From an uncultured Clostridia bacterium (GTDB lineage Bacteria; Bacillota; Clostridia; Oscillospirales; Ruminococcaceae), in assembly GCA_947627455.1 (NCBI GenBank), contig CANQWC010000004.1:1-64000 (forward strand): a DNA stretch of 64,000 nucleotides. The letters are read 5' to 3'. Below are positions 1-9,171 of the stretch, piece after piece. Under the pieces are notes generated by a model. It did not search any database. It saw nothing but the letters and a program-made list of their open reading frames with translations, and was not told the origin of the DNA. Within the stretch, counting starts at the first letter, position 1, and each line of letters opens with the position of its first letter. Both the position numbers and the translations under genes were made by a program.

Positions 1-66
1 CTTATTTGTTTGTTCATACACATATTATAGCACATTTATACTCATTTTGGAATACTTTTTTGTGCG

Positions 67-696
67 GTGTTGCCTTATACTGAGCAAAAATATAAGACTT
101 GCTCGACTGGATTCTTTAACTGCTCTCAGTTTCGGAAACTCGGCAAAGTCGGAGGACGGTGTTCGGCGCACTATATCCGGTACGACACACTTTATGCCTA
201 TGTTTTAGCAAGGCTGCAGGATTGGATTTATCAAGCTCATACGGACGAAAAAGAGCTTCTGAACAGGCTGCTTAAGACAAGCGATAAAGAAGCAGTTAAA
301 GCCCATAAGAAACAGCCTGCCGAGCTTGCCAAAGCCGAAAAGCGCAAAGCAGAGGTGGACAGACTGTTCACGAAAATGTATGAGGACTGGACGAGCGGCG
401 GCATTACGGAGTATAACTTCAAGATGCTGTCGCAGAAGTATCAGGCAGAGCAGCAAGAATTGGTTGAAAAGATTGACAAGCTCAAGTCCGAACTTGCGAC
501 CGAAAAGCAAACAACCGCCGACGCTGAAAAATGGGTATCACTAATCAACCAATACTCCGAACCCACGGAGCTGACTGCCGAAATGCTCAATACGCTCATT
601 GAGAAAATAGTCGTACACGAAGCCTTCAAAGACCCCGACGGCACCAGAACGCAAGAAATTGAAATATTTTACCGATTTGTAGGTAAAATTGATTAA
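67..696 (+). pseudogene. Large serine recombinase, C-terminal remnant
   Basis: Only the C-terminal third of a large serine recombinase remains. The retained part has the end of the zinc-ribbon region (GKVGGRCSAHYIRYDTLY), a long charged coiled coil (about residues 55-150) and a DUF4368-type tail ending EIEIFYRFVGKID. This tail is typical of Tn4451/TnpX-like and Clostridial integrative-element recombinases of 500-560 residues. The catalytic serine domain and most of the recombinase domain are absent, and the DNA before about position 60 is AT-rich and not coding, so the break is real and not a window edge effect. No convincing start or ribosome site is present, so the fragment is unlikely to be made. 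It sits directly against the hairpin-repeat cluster and about 3.6 kb from a phage head module, and is probably debris of an integrated element. Confidence 0.8.
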
Positions 697-1340
697 AACA
701 CATACACACGTCTTTAAGTTTGTTAAACGGGCTCGGGGGGGACCTGCAAGGTGCCCCCGATTTAAAGAAATAAGTACGGTTGTTCGCAAATATTCCTCAA
801 ACAAACGATTATTCCTCGCCCCACTTTATTTTAGCGAAGCATGCGGAAAGGGTTCGGGGAAACCGCAGGTGTCCCCGACTTATAAATTCTAATCGGAGAT
901 TGCCCGCAGGTGCACCCTCCAACTTGCGAGCCTGCGAAGCACCTCCCTGCGGAGGGGGCTCGGGGGGAACCTGCAAGGTGCCCCCCGCCAATAGAAAATG
1001 GTACGCGTTGTTTCCCATAAATCCGTGGGAAAGGGTTCGGGGAAACCGCAGGTGTCCCCGCTTCTACCAATTAAGTTGGGATGCATTATTTGCAGGAGAA
1101 CACCTACCATAGGCGACCCTGTTTTCCAATTTTTGCATCGAATTTAGCTTTGTTTTCGCAAACCACGCGGAAAGGGTTCGGGGAAACCGCAGGTGTCCCC
1201 GATAACACATAAACAACGGTCTTGTTTAATCCCGCAGGTGCACCCCAATTTGCAGAGCTATGCAAGGCTAATTTTTCAAGGCGCAAAGTCACCCCTCCGA
1301 GCTTCACTCGTCGCCCCTCACCCATTAACAGCCCTCATTC

Positions 1341-1527
1341 CCCTATACCTCTCCGCCCATTTATCGGGCGGTATTTTTTTACCCGTTTTCATTCCAAATT
1401 TTTCCTTAAAAGTCCAAAAAAACGGACTCCGAGGGGGTATTTTAAAAAATTTTTGCGGTTTGTTGCACGTTTGCGTGCAACTTTTGGCGTTTTCGGGGGT
1501 ATTAGTGAAAGGGCTTTTGATTTGGGT
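1341..1527 (+). repeat. 187-bp structured block, copy 1 (terminator plus hairpins)
   Basis: The block contains, in order, CCGCCC-ATTTATC-GGGCGG followed by TATTTTTTT (a rho-independent terminator), AGTCC...GGACT, and the perfect palindrome GTTGCACG-TTTG-CGTGCAAC, ending near a TTCGGGGGTATTAGTGAA stretch. A near-identical copy lies at 3631-3817 and a partial one at 12201-12286. No gene precedes the terminator on this strand, so it may end transcripts reading through the repeats. Confidence 0.8.
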
Positions 1528-1970
1528 AGCGCGACCTGCGGAGGGGACCCCGCTAATAAAATTGATACGCGTTGTTTCCCATAAATCCGCGGGAAAGGGT
1601 TCGGGGAAACCGCAGGTGTTCCGACTTATAAATTTTATTTGGAGATTGCCCGCAGTTGTACCCCTAACTTGCCGAGCCTGCGAGGCAACCCACGGGAAAG
1701 GGTTCGGGGAAACCGCAGGTGTCCCCGATAAGTATACAGACCATAGACTCGTTTGATATACCCCACGCGGAGGGGGCGCGGGGAAACCCTGCAAGGGTGT
1801 CCCCGCTAATAATAAAAAGCATTGATCGTGCAATAACTGCGGAAGGGGTTCGGGGGAACCTGCAAGGTGCCCCCGATTTAAAGAAATAAGTACGGTTGTT
1901 CGCAAATATTCCTCAACCAAACGATATTTTCCTTGCCCCACCTTATTTCCGCGGACCGCGGGAAAGGGTT

Positions 1971-2084
1971 CGGGGAAACAAACGACGCCCTCTCCAAAGT
2001 GCAAAAGGTTACGTTTGTCAGCGTCGTTCTGCAAAGGCTCACGCCTTTGCCCGACAATGTTCCTAAAGCAACAAGGTGCCCCCG
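1971..2084 (+). repeat. Expanded-loop hairpin element, copy 1
   Basis: The outer CGGGG...CCCCCG stem matches the short hairpins, but the GCA loop is replaced by about 95 nt with its own structure: AACGACGC (1981-1988) pairs with GCGTCGTT (2021-2028), then GCAAAGGC-TCAC-GCCTTTGC (2031-2050). Other copies are at 2505, 3359, 11341 (minus), 11631 (minus), with divergent ones near 37659 and 45144. Confidence 0.8.
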
Positions 2085-2504
2085 CTAATAAAAAATGGTA
2101 TGCTTTGTTTCCCACAAATCCGCGGGATATAGACCATGGGCTCGTTTGATATACCCCCTGCGGAGGGGGCGCGGGGGAACCTGCAAGGTGCCCCCGCTCT
2201 TATTCAAACCATCGGCGTCGTATTACCTTTTTGCCGTGCCACTGAGTTTGCGAGGCAACCCGTGCGGAAAGGGTTCGGGGAAACCGCAGGTGTCCCCGAT
2301 AACACATAAACAACGGTCTTGTTTAATCCCGCAGTTGTACCCCTTACTTGCCGAGCCTGCGAGGCAACCTCCGCGGAAAGGGTTCGGGGAAACCCGCAGG
2401 GTGCCCCCGACTTAAAAAATAAGTACGATTGTTCGCAAAATTTTCTCAAACAAACGATTATTCCTCGCCCCATATTACTTCCGAGAAGCGATGCGGAGGG
2501 GGCT

Positions 2505-2619
2505 CGGGGGAACAAACGACGCCCTCTCCAAAGCAAAAGCGGTCACATTTGTCAGCGTCGTTATGCAAAGGCTCACGCCTTTGCCCAACAATCCCCCTAA
2601 AACAACAAGGGTGCCCCCG
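2505..2619 (+). repeat. Expanded-loop hairpin element, copy 2
   Basis: Same layout as the 1971 copy: CGGGGG and CCCCCG outer arms enclose an AACGACGC/GCGTCGTT pair and a GCAAAGGC/GCCTTTGC hairpin. The sequence between the AACGACGC arm and its partner differs from copy 1, while the paired arms are conserved. Confidence 0.8.
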
Positions 2620-3358
2620 CAAAAAGCGGAAAGGGTTCGGGGAAACCGCAGGTGTCCCCGATAACACATAAACAACGGTCTTGTTTAATCCCGCAGTTGT
2701 ACCCCTTACTTGCCGAGCCTGCGAGGCAACCCACGGGAAAGGGTTCGGGGAAACCGCAGGTGTCCCCGATAAGTATATATACCATGGGCTCGTTTGATAT
2801 ACCCCCCGCGTATTGGGTGCGGGGGAGCCTGCAAGGTGCCCCCGATTTAAAGAAATAAGTACGGTTGTTCGCAAAATTTTCTCAAACAAACGATATCTTC
2901 CTCGCCCCATATTATTTCCGAGAAACGATGCGGAGGGGGCGCGGGGGAACCCGCAGGGTGCCCCCGACTTAAAGAATTAGGCACGGTTGTTAGCAAATAT
3001 TCCTCAAACAAACGATTATTCCTCGCCCCACTTTATTTTAGCGAAGCATGCGGAAAGGGTTCGGGGAAACCGCAGGTGTCCCCGACTTATAAATTCTAAT
3101 CGGAGATTGCCCGCATTTGTACCCTTACTTGCCGAGCTTGCGAGGCCCCCCCGCGGAGGGGCGCGGGGGAACCTGCAAGGGTGTCCCCGCTAATAATAAA
3201 AAGCATTGATCGTGCAATAACCGCGGAAAGGGTTCGGGGAAACCGCAGGTGTCCCCCCCGATTTAAAGAAATAGGTACGGTTGTTCGCAAAAACTCCCTC
3301 AACTAAACGATATTTTCCTCGCCCCACTTTATTTTAGCGAAGCATGCGGGAAAGGGTG

Positions 3359-3472
3359 CGGGGAAACAAACGATGCCCTCTCCAAAGTGCAAAAATTGCG
3401 TTCGTCAGCGTCGTTCTGCAAAGGCTCACGCCTTTGCCCGACAATGTTCCTAAAGCAACAAGGGTGCCCCCG
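3359..3472 (+). repeat. Expanded-loop hairpin element, copy 3
   Basis: Third plus-strand copy. The first internal arm is AACGATGC facing GCGTCGTT, so one G-C pair has become a G-U-type pair; the second internal hairpin GCAAAGGC-TCAC-GCCTTTGC is intact. It is followed at once by a short hairpin copy at 3491-3513. Confidence 0.8.
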
Positions 3473-3630
3473 CAAAAAGCGGAAAGGGTTCGGGGAAACC
3501 GCAGGTGTCCCCGATAAGTATAAATATCTGGGCTCATTTTTACATTATTACCCGCAGGGTTCCCCCACCAATTTGCCGAACTATGCGAGGCAAATTATTC
3601 AAGGCACAATGTTACCTTAACACCACATTT

Positions 3631-3817
3631 CCCTACACCTCTCCGCCCGTTTATCGGGCGGTATTTTTTTTGACCGTTTTCATTCCAAATTTTTCCTGAA
3701 AAGTCCAAAAAAACGGACTCCGAGGGGGTATTATAAAAAATTTTTGCGGTTTGTTGCACGTTTGCGTGCAACTTTTGGCGTTTTCGGGGGTATTAGTGAA
3801 AGGGCTTTTGATTTGGG
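3631..3817 (+). repeat. 187-bp structured block, copy 2
   Basis: Nearly identical to 1341-1527, including the CCGCCC-GTTTATC-GGGCGG terminator stem with a T-run, AGTCC/GGACT and GTTGCACG-TTTG-CGTGCAAC. Only a handful of substitutions or indels separate the two, mostly outside the stems (A to G in the terminator loop, one extra T in the T-run), suggesting recent duplication. Confidence 0.8.
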
Positions 3818-4318
3818 CGCGCGAATGCGGAGGGGGCACGGGGGAACCTGCAAGGTGTCCCCGCTCTTATTCAAACCATCGGCGTCGTATTACCTTTTTG
3901 CCGTGCCACCGAACCTGCGAGGCAACCTCTGCGGAAGGGGTTCGGGGAAACCGCAGGTGTCCCCGATAACACATAAACAACGGTCTTGTTTAATCCCGCA
4001 GTTGTACCCCTTACTTGCCGAGCCTGCGAGGCAACCTCCGCGGAGGGGGCGCGGGGGAACCTGCAAGGTGCCCCCGCCTCTCTTCAAACTGGCTGAGAGG
4101 GTCACCCGCAGTTGTTTCAAATTTGCCGAGCTTGCGAGGCAACCCCCTGCAGAGGGGGTTCGGGGGAACCTGCAAGGTGCCCCCGCTAATAAAAAATGGT
4201 ATGCTTTGTTTCCCACAAATCCGCGGGAAAGGGTTCGGGGAACCCGCAGGGTGCCCCCGACTACTATAACTTTGTAAGGTACACCCCCAAATCTCCCTTT
4301 CAGAAAGGACTGACACAT

Positions 4319-4813
4319 ATTACCAACACAAACACCGAAACAGACCGCGAGCTGCTGAAGGAATTTGCCGACTGCCTTGTGGCGTTGGGCGACCCCAAGG
4401 AAGCGGCCGTTCGGGTAGGGATTTCCCCCGAGCGCGCGCTTACCGAGGGCCTCAGAATGGCCGATTCCAAGGAAGTCCGTCGATATGTTTCAAAGAAAAA
4501 GAAGCGCGAGTCCGCCGCGGCTCTTTCGGGCCTGCGAAGACTTGCTTTCGGTCGAATTAACGATGCCCTTGCACTTTTGGCCGATGACCCCTCGGGCATC
4601 AACTATCAGCGTCTTGATCTTTTCAATGTCGCTGAAATAAAGCGTCCCAAGGGCGGCGGTGTCGAAATAAAGTTTTTCGACCGACTTGAGGCGCTCGGCA
4701 AGCTCAGCGAGTTAGAGAATTCCGCTGCCGATGCCGAAACTGCCGATTCATTATTCGAGGCTCTTCGCAAGACCGCCGCGAATTCGGAGGAACCCGAAAG
4801 TGTGGAGCCTTAA
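4319..4813 (+). CDS. Phage terminase, small subunit
   Basis: Small, charged protein immediately upstream of and overlapping the large terminase, which is the standard place for the DNA-recognition subunit of the packaging motor. The N-terminal third (ELLKEFADCLVALGDPKEAA then VRVGISPERAL) reads as a helix-turn-helix typical of small terminases, and the C-terminus is acidic. The start is unusual: the frame runs back into the hairpin repeats, but the only ribosome site is AAAGGA at 4304-4309, which positions an ATT codon at 4319 (9-nt gap); a CTG at 4310 is too close and a GTG at 4379 would cut into the domain. I therefore place a non-canonical ATT start here, with low certainty for the exact codon. 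The repeat cluster ends directly against this gene, so its native promoter and leader may have been replaced. Confidence 0.75.
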   Translation: MTNTNTETDRELLKEFADCLVALGDPKEAAVRVGISPERALTEGLRMADSKEVRRYVSKKKKRESAAALSGLRRLAFGRINDALALLADDPSGINYQRLDLFNVAEIKRPKGGGVEIKFFDRLEALGKLSELENSAADAETADSLFEALRKTAANSEEPESVEP

Positions 4814-6047
4814 AAACTTTTCGCCGAAGCAGCGCGAGGTGCTGACGTGGTGGCTTCGGCCCGAGACGAAGGGCCGCTGCGCGATAATCTGCGACGGCGC
4901 AGTGCGGAGCGGAAAAACCGTCTCGATGGGCATATCGTTTGTTCTTTGGGCGATGACCTGTTTCAGCTCGACCAATTTCGCGATCTGCGGAAAGACGATA
5001 ACCTCGGTGAAGCGAAACCTTGTCGACGACATGATAAACTACTGTTCGCGATGCGGCTTCGAGGTAAAAATGACGCTCTCCCGCAACTGTTTCACCGTTC
5101 GCCACCGCGGCCGCGAGAACAAATTTTACCTCTTCGGAGGCAAAGACGAGGGTTCTGCGGCGCTGATACAGGGCATGACTCTCGGCGGCATACTTCTTGA
5201 CGAGGTCGTGCTGATGCCCCGCTCGTTCGTCGAACAGGCGATAGCAAGGTGTTCGCTGAACGGTTCGCGCCTTTGGTTCAACTGCAACCCCGACAACCCG
5301 TCCCACTGGTTTTACCGCGAGTGGATAGAAAATGCCGAGTCGAAAAACGCCTGCCGAATCCGCTTCACGATGGACGACAACCCCGCGCTCTCCGACGAGA
5401 TGAAAGCGAGGTATTCAAAGCTTTACAGCGGCGCGTTCTATCGTCGTTTTGTCCTCGGCGAGTGGACGGCTTTAAGCGGCGTCGTCTATCCGATGTTCGA
5501 GCGCAGCCTCCACGTCGTCACAAGCGTCCCCGAGTGCGAGCGTTTCGCGGTAAGCTGCGACTACGGCACGGTAAACCCGTCGTCGTTCGGCCTTTGGGGT
5601 GAGAGCGGGGGCGTCTGGTACCGCCTTGCCGAGTATTACTACAGCTCCCGCCGAGAGGGCGCGATGCGCACCGACGAAGAGCACTACGCCGCGCTCGAGC
5701 GGCTTTGCGGCGGCCGAAAAGTCGAGGCGGTCATCGTCGACCCCTCTGCCGCAAGCTTCATTGAATGTATCCGCCGACATTCAAGGTTCCCCGTGATCGC
5801 CGCCGACAACGATGTCTTAAACGGCATTAGGCGCGTCGGCGATGCGCTTCGGGGCGGCAAAATAAAAATTTCGGCGGAATGTAAAGACTGTATCCGAGAG
5901 TTCGAGACCTATCGCTGGGACGAAAAAGGCGGCCGCGACGCTGTCATAAAAGAAAACGACCACGCGATGGACGACCTGAGATATTTCGTGAACCGATATA
6001 TCCGTCCGAGCGGCGGCGGGTGGTTCTTCGCCTCGGTACAGAGATAG
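4800..6047 (+). CDS. Phage terminase, large subunit (PBSX/XtmB-like)
   Basis: ATP-driven DNA packaging motor and nuclease that fills the procapsid through the portal. Walker A is GAVRSGKT at residues 33-40 and Walker B ILLDE at 131-135. The C-terminal RNase-H-like nuclease shows its acidic residues in VSCDYGTVNP, VIVDPSAAS and HAMDDLRYF. Length (415 aa) is normal for the PBSX-type family. The start is GTG at 4800, placed by GGAGG at 4786-4790, giving a 14-bp overlap with the small subunit and likely coupled translation. All catalytic residues recognisable by eye are present, so the motor itself looks intact. Confidence 0.92.
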   Translation: MWSLKNFSPKQREVLTWWLRPETKGRCAIICDGAVRSGKTVSMGISFVLWAMTCFSSTNFAICGKTITSVKRNLVDDMINYCSRCGFEVKMTLSRNCFTVRHRGRENKFYLFGGKDEGSAALIQGMTLGGILLDEVVLMPRSFVEQAIARCSLNGSRLWFNCNPDNPSHWFYREWIENAESKNACRIRFTMDDNPALSDEMKARYSKLYSGAFYRRFVLGEWTALSGVVYPMFERSLHVVTSVPECERFAVSCDYGTVNPSSFGLWGESGGVWYRLAEYYYSSRREGAMRTDEEHYAALERLCGGRKVEAVIVDPSAASFIECIRRHSRFPVIAADNDVLNGIRRVGDALRGGKIKISAECKDCIREFETYRWDEKGGRDAVIKENDHAMDDLRYFVNRYIRPSGGGWFFASVQR

Positions 6048-6102
6048 CTTTACGGGTGGGAGGCGGGGTTTAAATATATACTTTTACAAAGGAAGTGAAA
6101 AA

Positions 6103-7269
6103 TTGGCATTTTTTGCAAAACAAAAGAAAACCTGTCCCGCTGTCGGGGCAGAAACGTCCGCAAGAACGGGCAGCGAGGGCTTTTACCGAATAAGCCCCGC
6201 TTCCGAGGCGGGCGAGCGCGAGCTCTACTCATCTCTGCGAGAGAACGTCCCGATAATCGACGCCTGCATCGGCAAGATAATCAGGCTTGTCGGCGGAATG
6301 AAGGTCGAGGCCGACGACCCCGATTTTCAGCCGTTTCTCGACCGATTTATAAAGAGCGTTCGCGTCGGCGCGTCGGGCAAGGGCCTCCAAACGTTTTTGG
6401 ACAGCTATCTTGATTCTCTTCTGACCTACGGCTGCGCTCTCGGCGAGATTGTTTACGACCGCAGCAGGCGAAAAATCGCGGGGCTTTATGTCGCGCCCGT
6501 CAAGAGAATGGAGATAAAAGGCGGCCCCGAGCCTCTTTCAAGAAGCTACCGAACGGTCGGTTCCGATGCTCCTCTGCGGCTCAGCCACCCCGAAAACCTT
6601 ATCTTCACGGCCCTTTCGCCGACACCCGAGTCGCCCTGCGGCGTATCCGTTCTTCGGGGGCTGCCCTCTCTTTCGGCGATACTCCTCCGCATCTACGAGT
6701 GCATCGGCCAGAACTTCGACCGTGTCGGCAACGTCCGCTACGCCGTGACCTATAAGCCGAGCGCCGAAAACGGCGACGCCGCCTTTGCCGGCGAGCGTGC
6801 CAAGCAGATCGCAAAGGAGTGGTCGAGCGGCATGTCGGCGATGAAAAACGGCGATATCCGCGATTTTGTCGCTGTCGGCGATGTCGGCATAAAGGTGATC
6901 GGCGCCGACAATCAGATCATCGACACCGAAGTGCCTGTAAGACAGCTCCTTGAGCAGCTTATTGCCAAGCTCGGCATACCGCCGTTTCTTCTCGGCCTTT
7001 CGTGGAGCACCTCAGAGCGAATGTCTGTCCAGCAGTCCGATATCCTCACCAGCGAGCTCGAATACTACCGAAGAATTTTAGAGCCCGCGATAACTCAGGT
7101 CTGCGAGACCTACCTTCGGCTCTGCGGCTCTTCGGGCGGCGTAAATGTAACATGGGAGAGCATCAATTTACAGGACGAATCCGAGCTTGCCCTTGCGCGG
7201 CTCAGAAACGCGCAGGCAAGGTCAGTCGAACTCTCAAACAAAGAAAAGGAGGAAAAAATGAGTGTCTGA
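6103..7269 (+). CDS. Phage portal protein
   Basis: Forms the dodecameric ring at the capsid vertex through which DNA enters. The 388-residue protein has the family's pattern: an N-terminal stretch around VPIIDACIGKIIRLVGGM, a wing-like central part, and a C-terminal crown helix region (LGIPPFLLGLSW, then MSVQQSDILTSELEYYRRIL) seen in siphophage portals. The start is TTG at 6103 behind AAAGGAAG. Its last codons overlap the next gene, whose ribosome site GGAGG is inside this coding sequence. Position between terL and the protease/capsid pair supports the call. Confidence 0.88.
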   Translation: MAFFAKQKKTCPAVGAETSARTGSEGFYRISPASEAGERELYSSLRENVPIIDACIGKIIRLVGGMKVEADDPDFQPFLDRFIKSVRVGASGKGLQTFLDSYLDSLLTYGCALGEIVYDRSRRKIAGLYVAPVKRMEIKGGPEPLSRSYRTVGSDAPLRLSHPENLIFTALSPTPESPCGVSVLRGLPSLSAILLRIYECIGQNFDRVGNVRYAVTYKPSAENGDAAFAGERAKQIAKEWSSGMSAMKNGDIRDFVAVGDVGIKVIGADNQIIDTEVPVRQLLEQLIAKLGIPPFLLGLSWSTSERMSVQQSDILTSELEYYRRILEPAITQVCETYLRLCGSSGGVNVTWESINLQDESELALARLRNAQARSVELSNKEKEEKMSV

Positions 7270-8110
7270 CAGCATGATGGAAAAAATCAACCGTTTCACC
7301 CGCCGCGAGCTTAAGGAGGACGAGATCTACAGTTTTTCGGTCATTCTCTGCGATAACGATATCGACCGCGACTGCGAAAAATTCTCAATTTCGGCGTTAA
7401 AAAGACTTGCCGAGCTCTACATCGGCAAAACAGGCATCTGGAGCCACGACCCGAAGGGCGAGAACCAGACCGCCCGAATCTACGACGCCGAAGTAGTCTC
7501 CGACCCGACGCGCAAAACCGCCGACGGCGAGACCTATACCTACCTCAAGGCGAGCGCCTACATGGTGAGGACTTCTTCCAACGCCGATCTCATTCGCGAG
7601 ATCGACGGCGGCATCAAAAAAGAGGTCTCGGTCGGGTGCGCGGTCTCAAAAGAGCTCTGCTCTGTCTGCGGCCGCGATCGCCGTGCGGGCGGCTGCTCAC
7701 ACAAAAAGGGCAGAGTTTACGGCGGAAGAAAGTGCTTCTCGATCTTAGAGGCGCCGACCGACGCCTACGAATGGAGCTTTGTCGCCGTTCCCGCTCAAAA
7801 GGGCGCGGGGGTCACAAAGCGTTTCGGCGGGGAATACCCCGTCGATAAGAGCCTTTTTGACGAAGGCGTTCTTGATGAGCTCTGCGAAGATCTCAGGCGT
7901 GATATCATAAGGCTTTCGTTTTTAGAGGGAAGCGGAATACCCGCCGTGATGACGAGGGCAGCCGTTGAAAAAATGGCCCCCCGCGAGCTCATCGAAATGA
8001 AAAAGGCGTTGATCGCCGAAGCCCGCGACGAAAGCGTCGGCGAGCTTGAAAAAATATTCACAACCCAAAATCAGAACGAACCCGAAGCCAACAAGAGCTT
8101 TCGGGTGTAA
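7262..8110 (+). CDS. Phage prohead (capsid maturation) protease
   Basis: Predicted HK97-type (S78-like) protease that trims the capsid protein or scaffold during assembly. Candidate catalytic residues are His in GIWSHDP and Ser in KKEVSVGC, matching the H...S spacing of the family. A cysteine-rich insert (CSVCGRDRRAGGCSHKKG) may bind a metal and is less usual; it is followed by a conserved-looking segment EAPTDAYEWSFVAVPAQ. The C-terminal third is charged and helical and could serve as an internal scaffold, as no separate scaffold gene lies before the capsid gene. The GTG start at 7262 is set by AAAGGAGG. Confidence 0.75.
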   Translation: MSDSMMEKINRFTRRELKEDEIYSFSVILCDNDIDRDCEKFSISALKRLAELYIGKTGIWSHDPKGENQTARIYDAEVVSDPTRKTADGETYTYLKASAYMVRTSSNADLIREIDGGIKKEVSVGCAVSKELCSVCGRDRRAGGCSHKKGRVYGGRKCFSILEAPTDAYEWSFVAVPAQKGAGVTKRFGGEYPVDKSLFDEGVLDELCEDLRRDIIRLSFLEGSGIPAVMTRAAVEKMAPRELIEMKKALIAEARDESVGELEKIFTTQNQNEPEANKSFRV

Positions 8111-8130
8111 AAAAGAAAGGAAATTTAACC

Positions 8131-9108
8131 ATGTACGACAACATCACACTTGAAAAAGGACTTTACAACATCTGCGGCAAGACCTTTACCGAGGCTCTTA
8201 CCGACCTTGACGCCGACGAGGCTTACGTCGGCACCGAGCTTGAGGGCCTCGACGCGTTCGAGCGCCAGCTCAAGCGCTTCAACATCAGGGTGAGCGGCCC
8301 CAACTCCGACAGGGTCGAGAAATTCTTCACCACAACCCAGTCCGCGATCCTCTTCCCCGAATACGTCCGCCGCTGCATCAAGGCGGGCATGGACCGCGCC
8401 TCGGTCCTCGATTACATCGTCGCTGCAAAATCCTACACCGACGGCGTCGACTACCGCGGCCTGAAGATCACCAAAAACGGCACCGACGAGGCCGTTGCCG
8501 CGGGCAGCGCGCTTCCCATCACCAATGTCGGCAGCGCCGATACAACCGTCGCCATCTCGAAGTACGGCAGACAGATTCAGGCGGTCTATGAGGTCATCAG
8601 AAAGCAGCGTCTTGAGCTCTTCGGCGTGATCCTCAAGTCCGCGGGCGCTCAGATCTCCGTCGCCGTGAACAATGCCGCCGCGGCTGTTCTTCATGACAGC
8701 GCAGCCACCACCGACGTCACTGTCGAGGGCACTGTTTCCTATTCCGACCTCGCGGCGTTCTGGGCCTCGATGAGCGAGCACAACATGACTGCGATGCTCG
8801 TTTCGCCCGCCGTAATGGCCGAGATCCTCGCTCTCGAACAGATGAAGGACTGCACGGGCGACCTCACGGGCGGCACCGTCAACACCCCCTACGGCGTTAA
8901 GCTCGTGAAGTGCTCGGGCCTCTCCGACGACTATGCCGTCGGCGTAGATTCGGGCAGCGCGCTCGAGGCCGTATTCGGCACCGACGTCGTGGTCGACAGC
9001 GACAGGCTCATCTCCGCCCAGATCGACTGCATCGCGTTCAGCGTCAGCGTCGGCTTCGCGAAGATCTATCCGACGGCGGCAAAGGTTCTTGTCATCAACA
9101 AGAACTGA
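8131..9108 (+). CDS. Phage major capsid protein
   Basis: Main shell protein of the head, 325 residues, probable HK97 fold. Evidence is position directly after the protease, an N-terminal extended arm, a segment resembling the spine-helix/P-domain (SKYGRQIQAVYEVIRKQRLE), and an A-domain-like tail (DTDVVVDSDRL-like GTDVVVDSDRLISAQ then VGFAKIYPT). The codon pattern is GC-rich and regular (many GCC/GGC/CTC), as expected for a strongly expressed virion gene. The start ATG at 8131 has GAAAGGAAA upstream. No frameshift or stop interrupts it. Confidence 0.87.
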   Translation: MYDNITLEKGLYNICGKTFTEALTDLDADEAYVGTELEGLDAFERQLKRFNIRVSGPNSDRVEKFFTTTQSAILFPEYVRRCIKAGMDRASVLDYIVAAKSYTDGVDYRGLKITKNGTDEAVAAGSALPITNVGSADTTVAISKYGRQIQAVYEVIRKQRLELFGVILKSAGAQISVAVNNAAAAVLHDSAATTDVTVEGTVSYSDLAAFWASMSEHNMTAMLVSPAVMAEILALEQMKDCTGDLTGGTVNTPYGVKLVKCSGLSDDYAVGVDSGSALEAVFGTDVVVDSDRLISAQIDCIAFSVSVGFAKIYPTAAKVLVINKN

Positions 9109-9119
9109 GAGCCGAAAAA

Positions 9120-9144
9120 CCGACGCCCGCCCCTCGGGCGTCGG
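9120..9144 (+). promoter_or_regulatory. Strong stem-loop after the capsid gene
   Basis: CCGACGCCCG pairs perfectly with CGGGCGTCGG around a CCCCT loop. No T-run follows, so it is probably an mRNA-stabilising or processing hairpin that raises capsid mRNA over downstream genes, not a full terminator. Confidence 0.6.
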
Positions 9145-9171
9145 GCCCCTTGAAAAGAAAGGAGAATTCCG

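Larger units (their letters stand above)
697..4300 (+). repeat. Gene-free mosaic of ~25 covarying hairpin repeats
   Basis: This 3.6-kb stretch has no credible gene. It holds about 25 copies, all on the plus strand, of a hairpin preceded by a GCGG-AAAGGG-TTC or GCGG-AGGGGG-C lead. Cores lie near 855, 961, 1038, 1179, 1602, 1705, 1779, 1851, 2172, 2276, 2385, 2638, 2746, 2820, 2942, 3062, 3163, 3235, 3491, 3838, 3942, 4051, 4161 and 4236. Core types are CGGGGA-A-ACC-GCA-GGT-G-TCCCCG, CGGGGG-A-ACCT-GCA-AGGT-G-CCCCCG and CGGGG-AA-ACCC-GCA-GGGT-G-CCCCG, with compensatory stem changes and a constant GCA loop. Between copies lie longer shared modules: a block starting ATAACACATAAACAACGG (about 1202, 2300, 2660, 3967), a block starting AAGTACGGTTGTTCGC (about 770, 1889, 2859, 3275) and a TTGCC...GGCAA palindrome. 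Open frames crossing the region are repeat read-through. Confidence 0.9.

Noticed and set aside
780..4277. Many open frames of 60-265 codons within the left repeat cluster
   Set aside because: They follow the hairpin copies, share repeated peptide strings in several frames and strands, and have no ribosome sites; they are repeat read-through.
697..4300. CRISPR-like appearance of regularly recurring ~35-bp repeats
   Set aside because: Intervals between copies are irregular, the intervening DNA is itself repeated rather than unique, and no cas gene is nearby.
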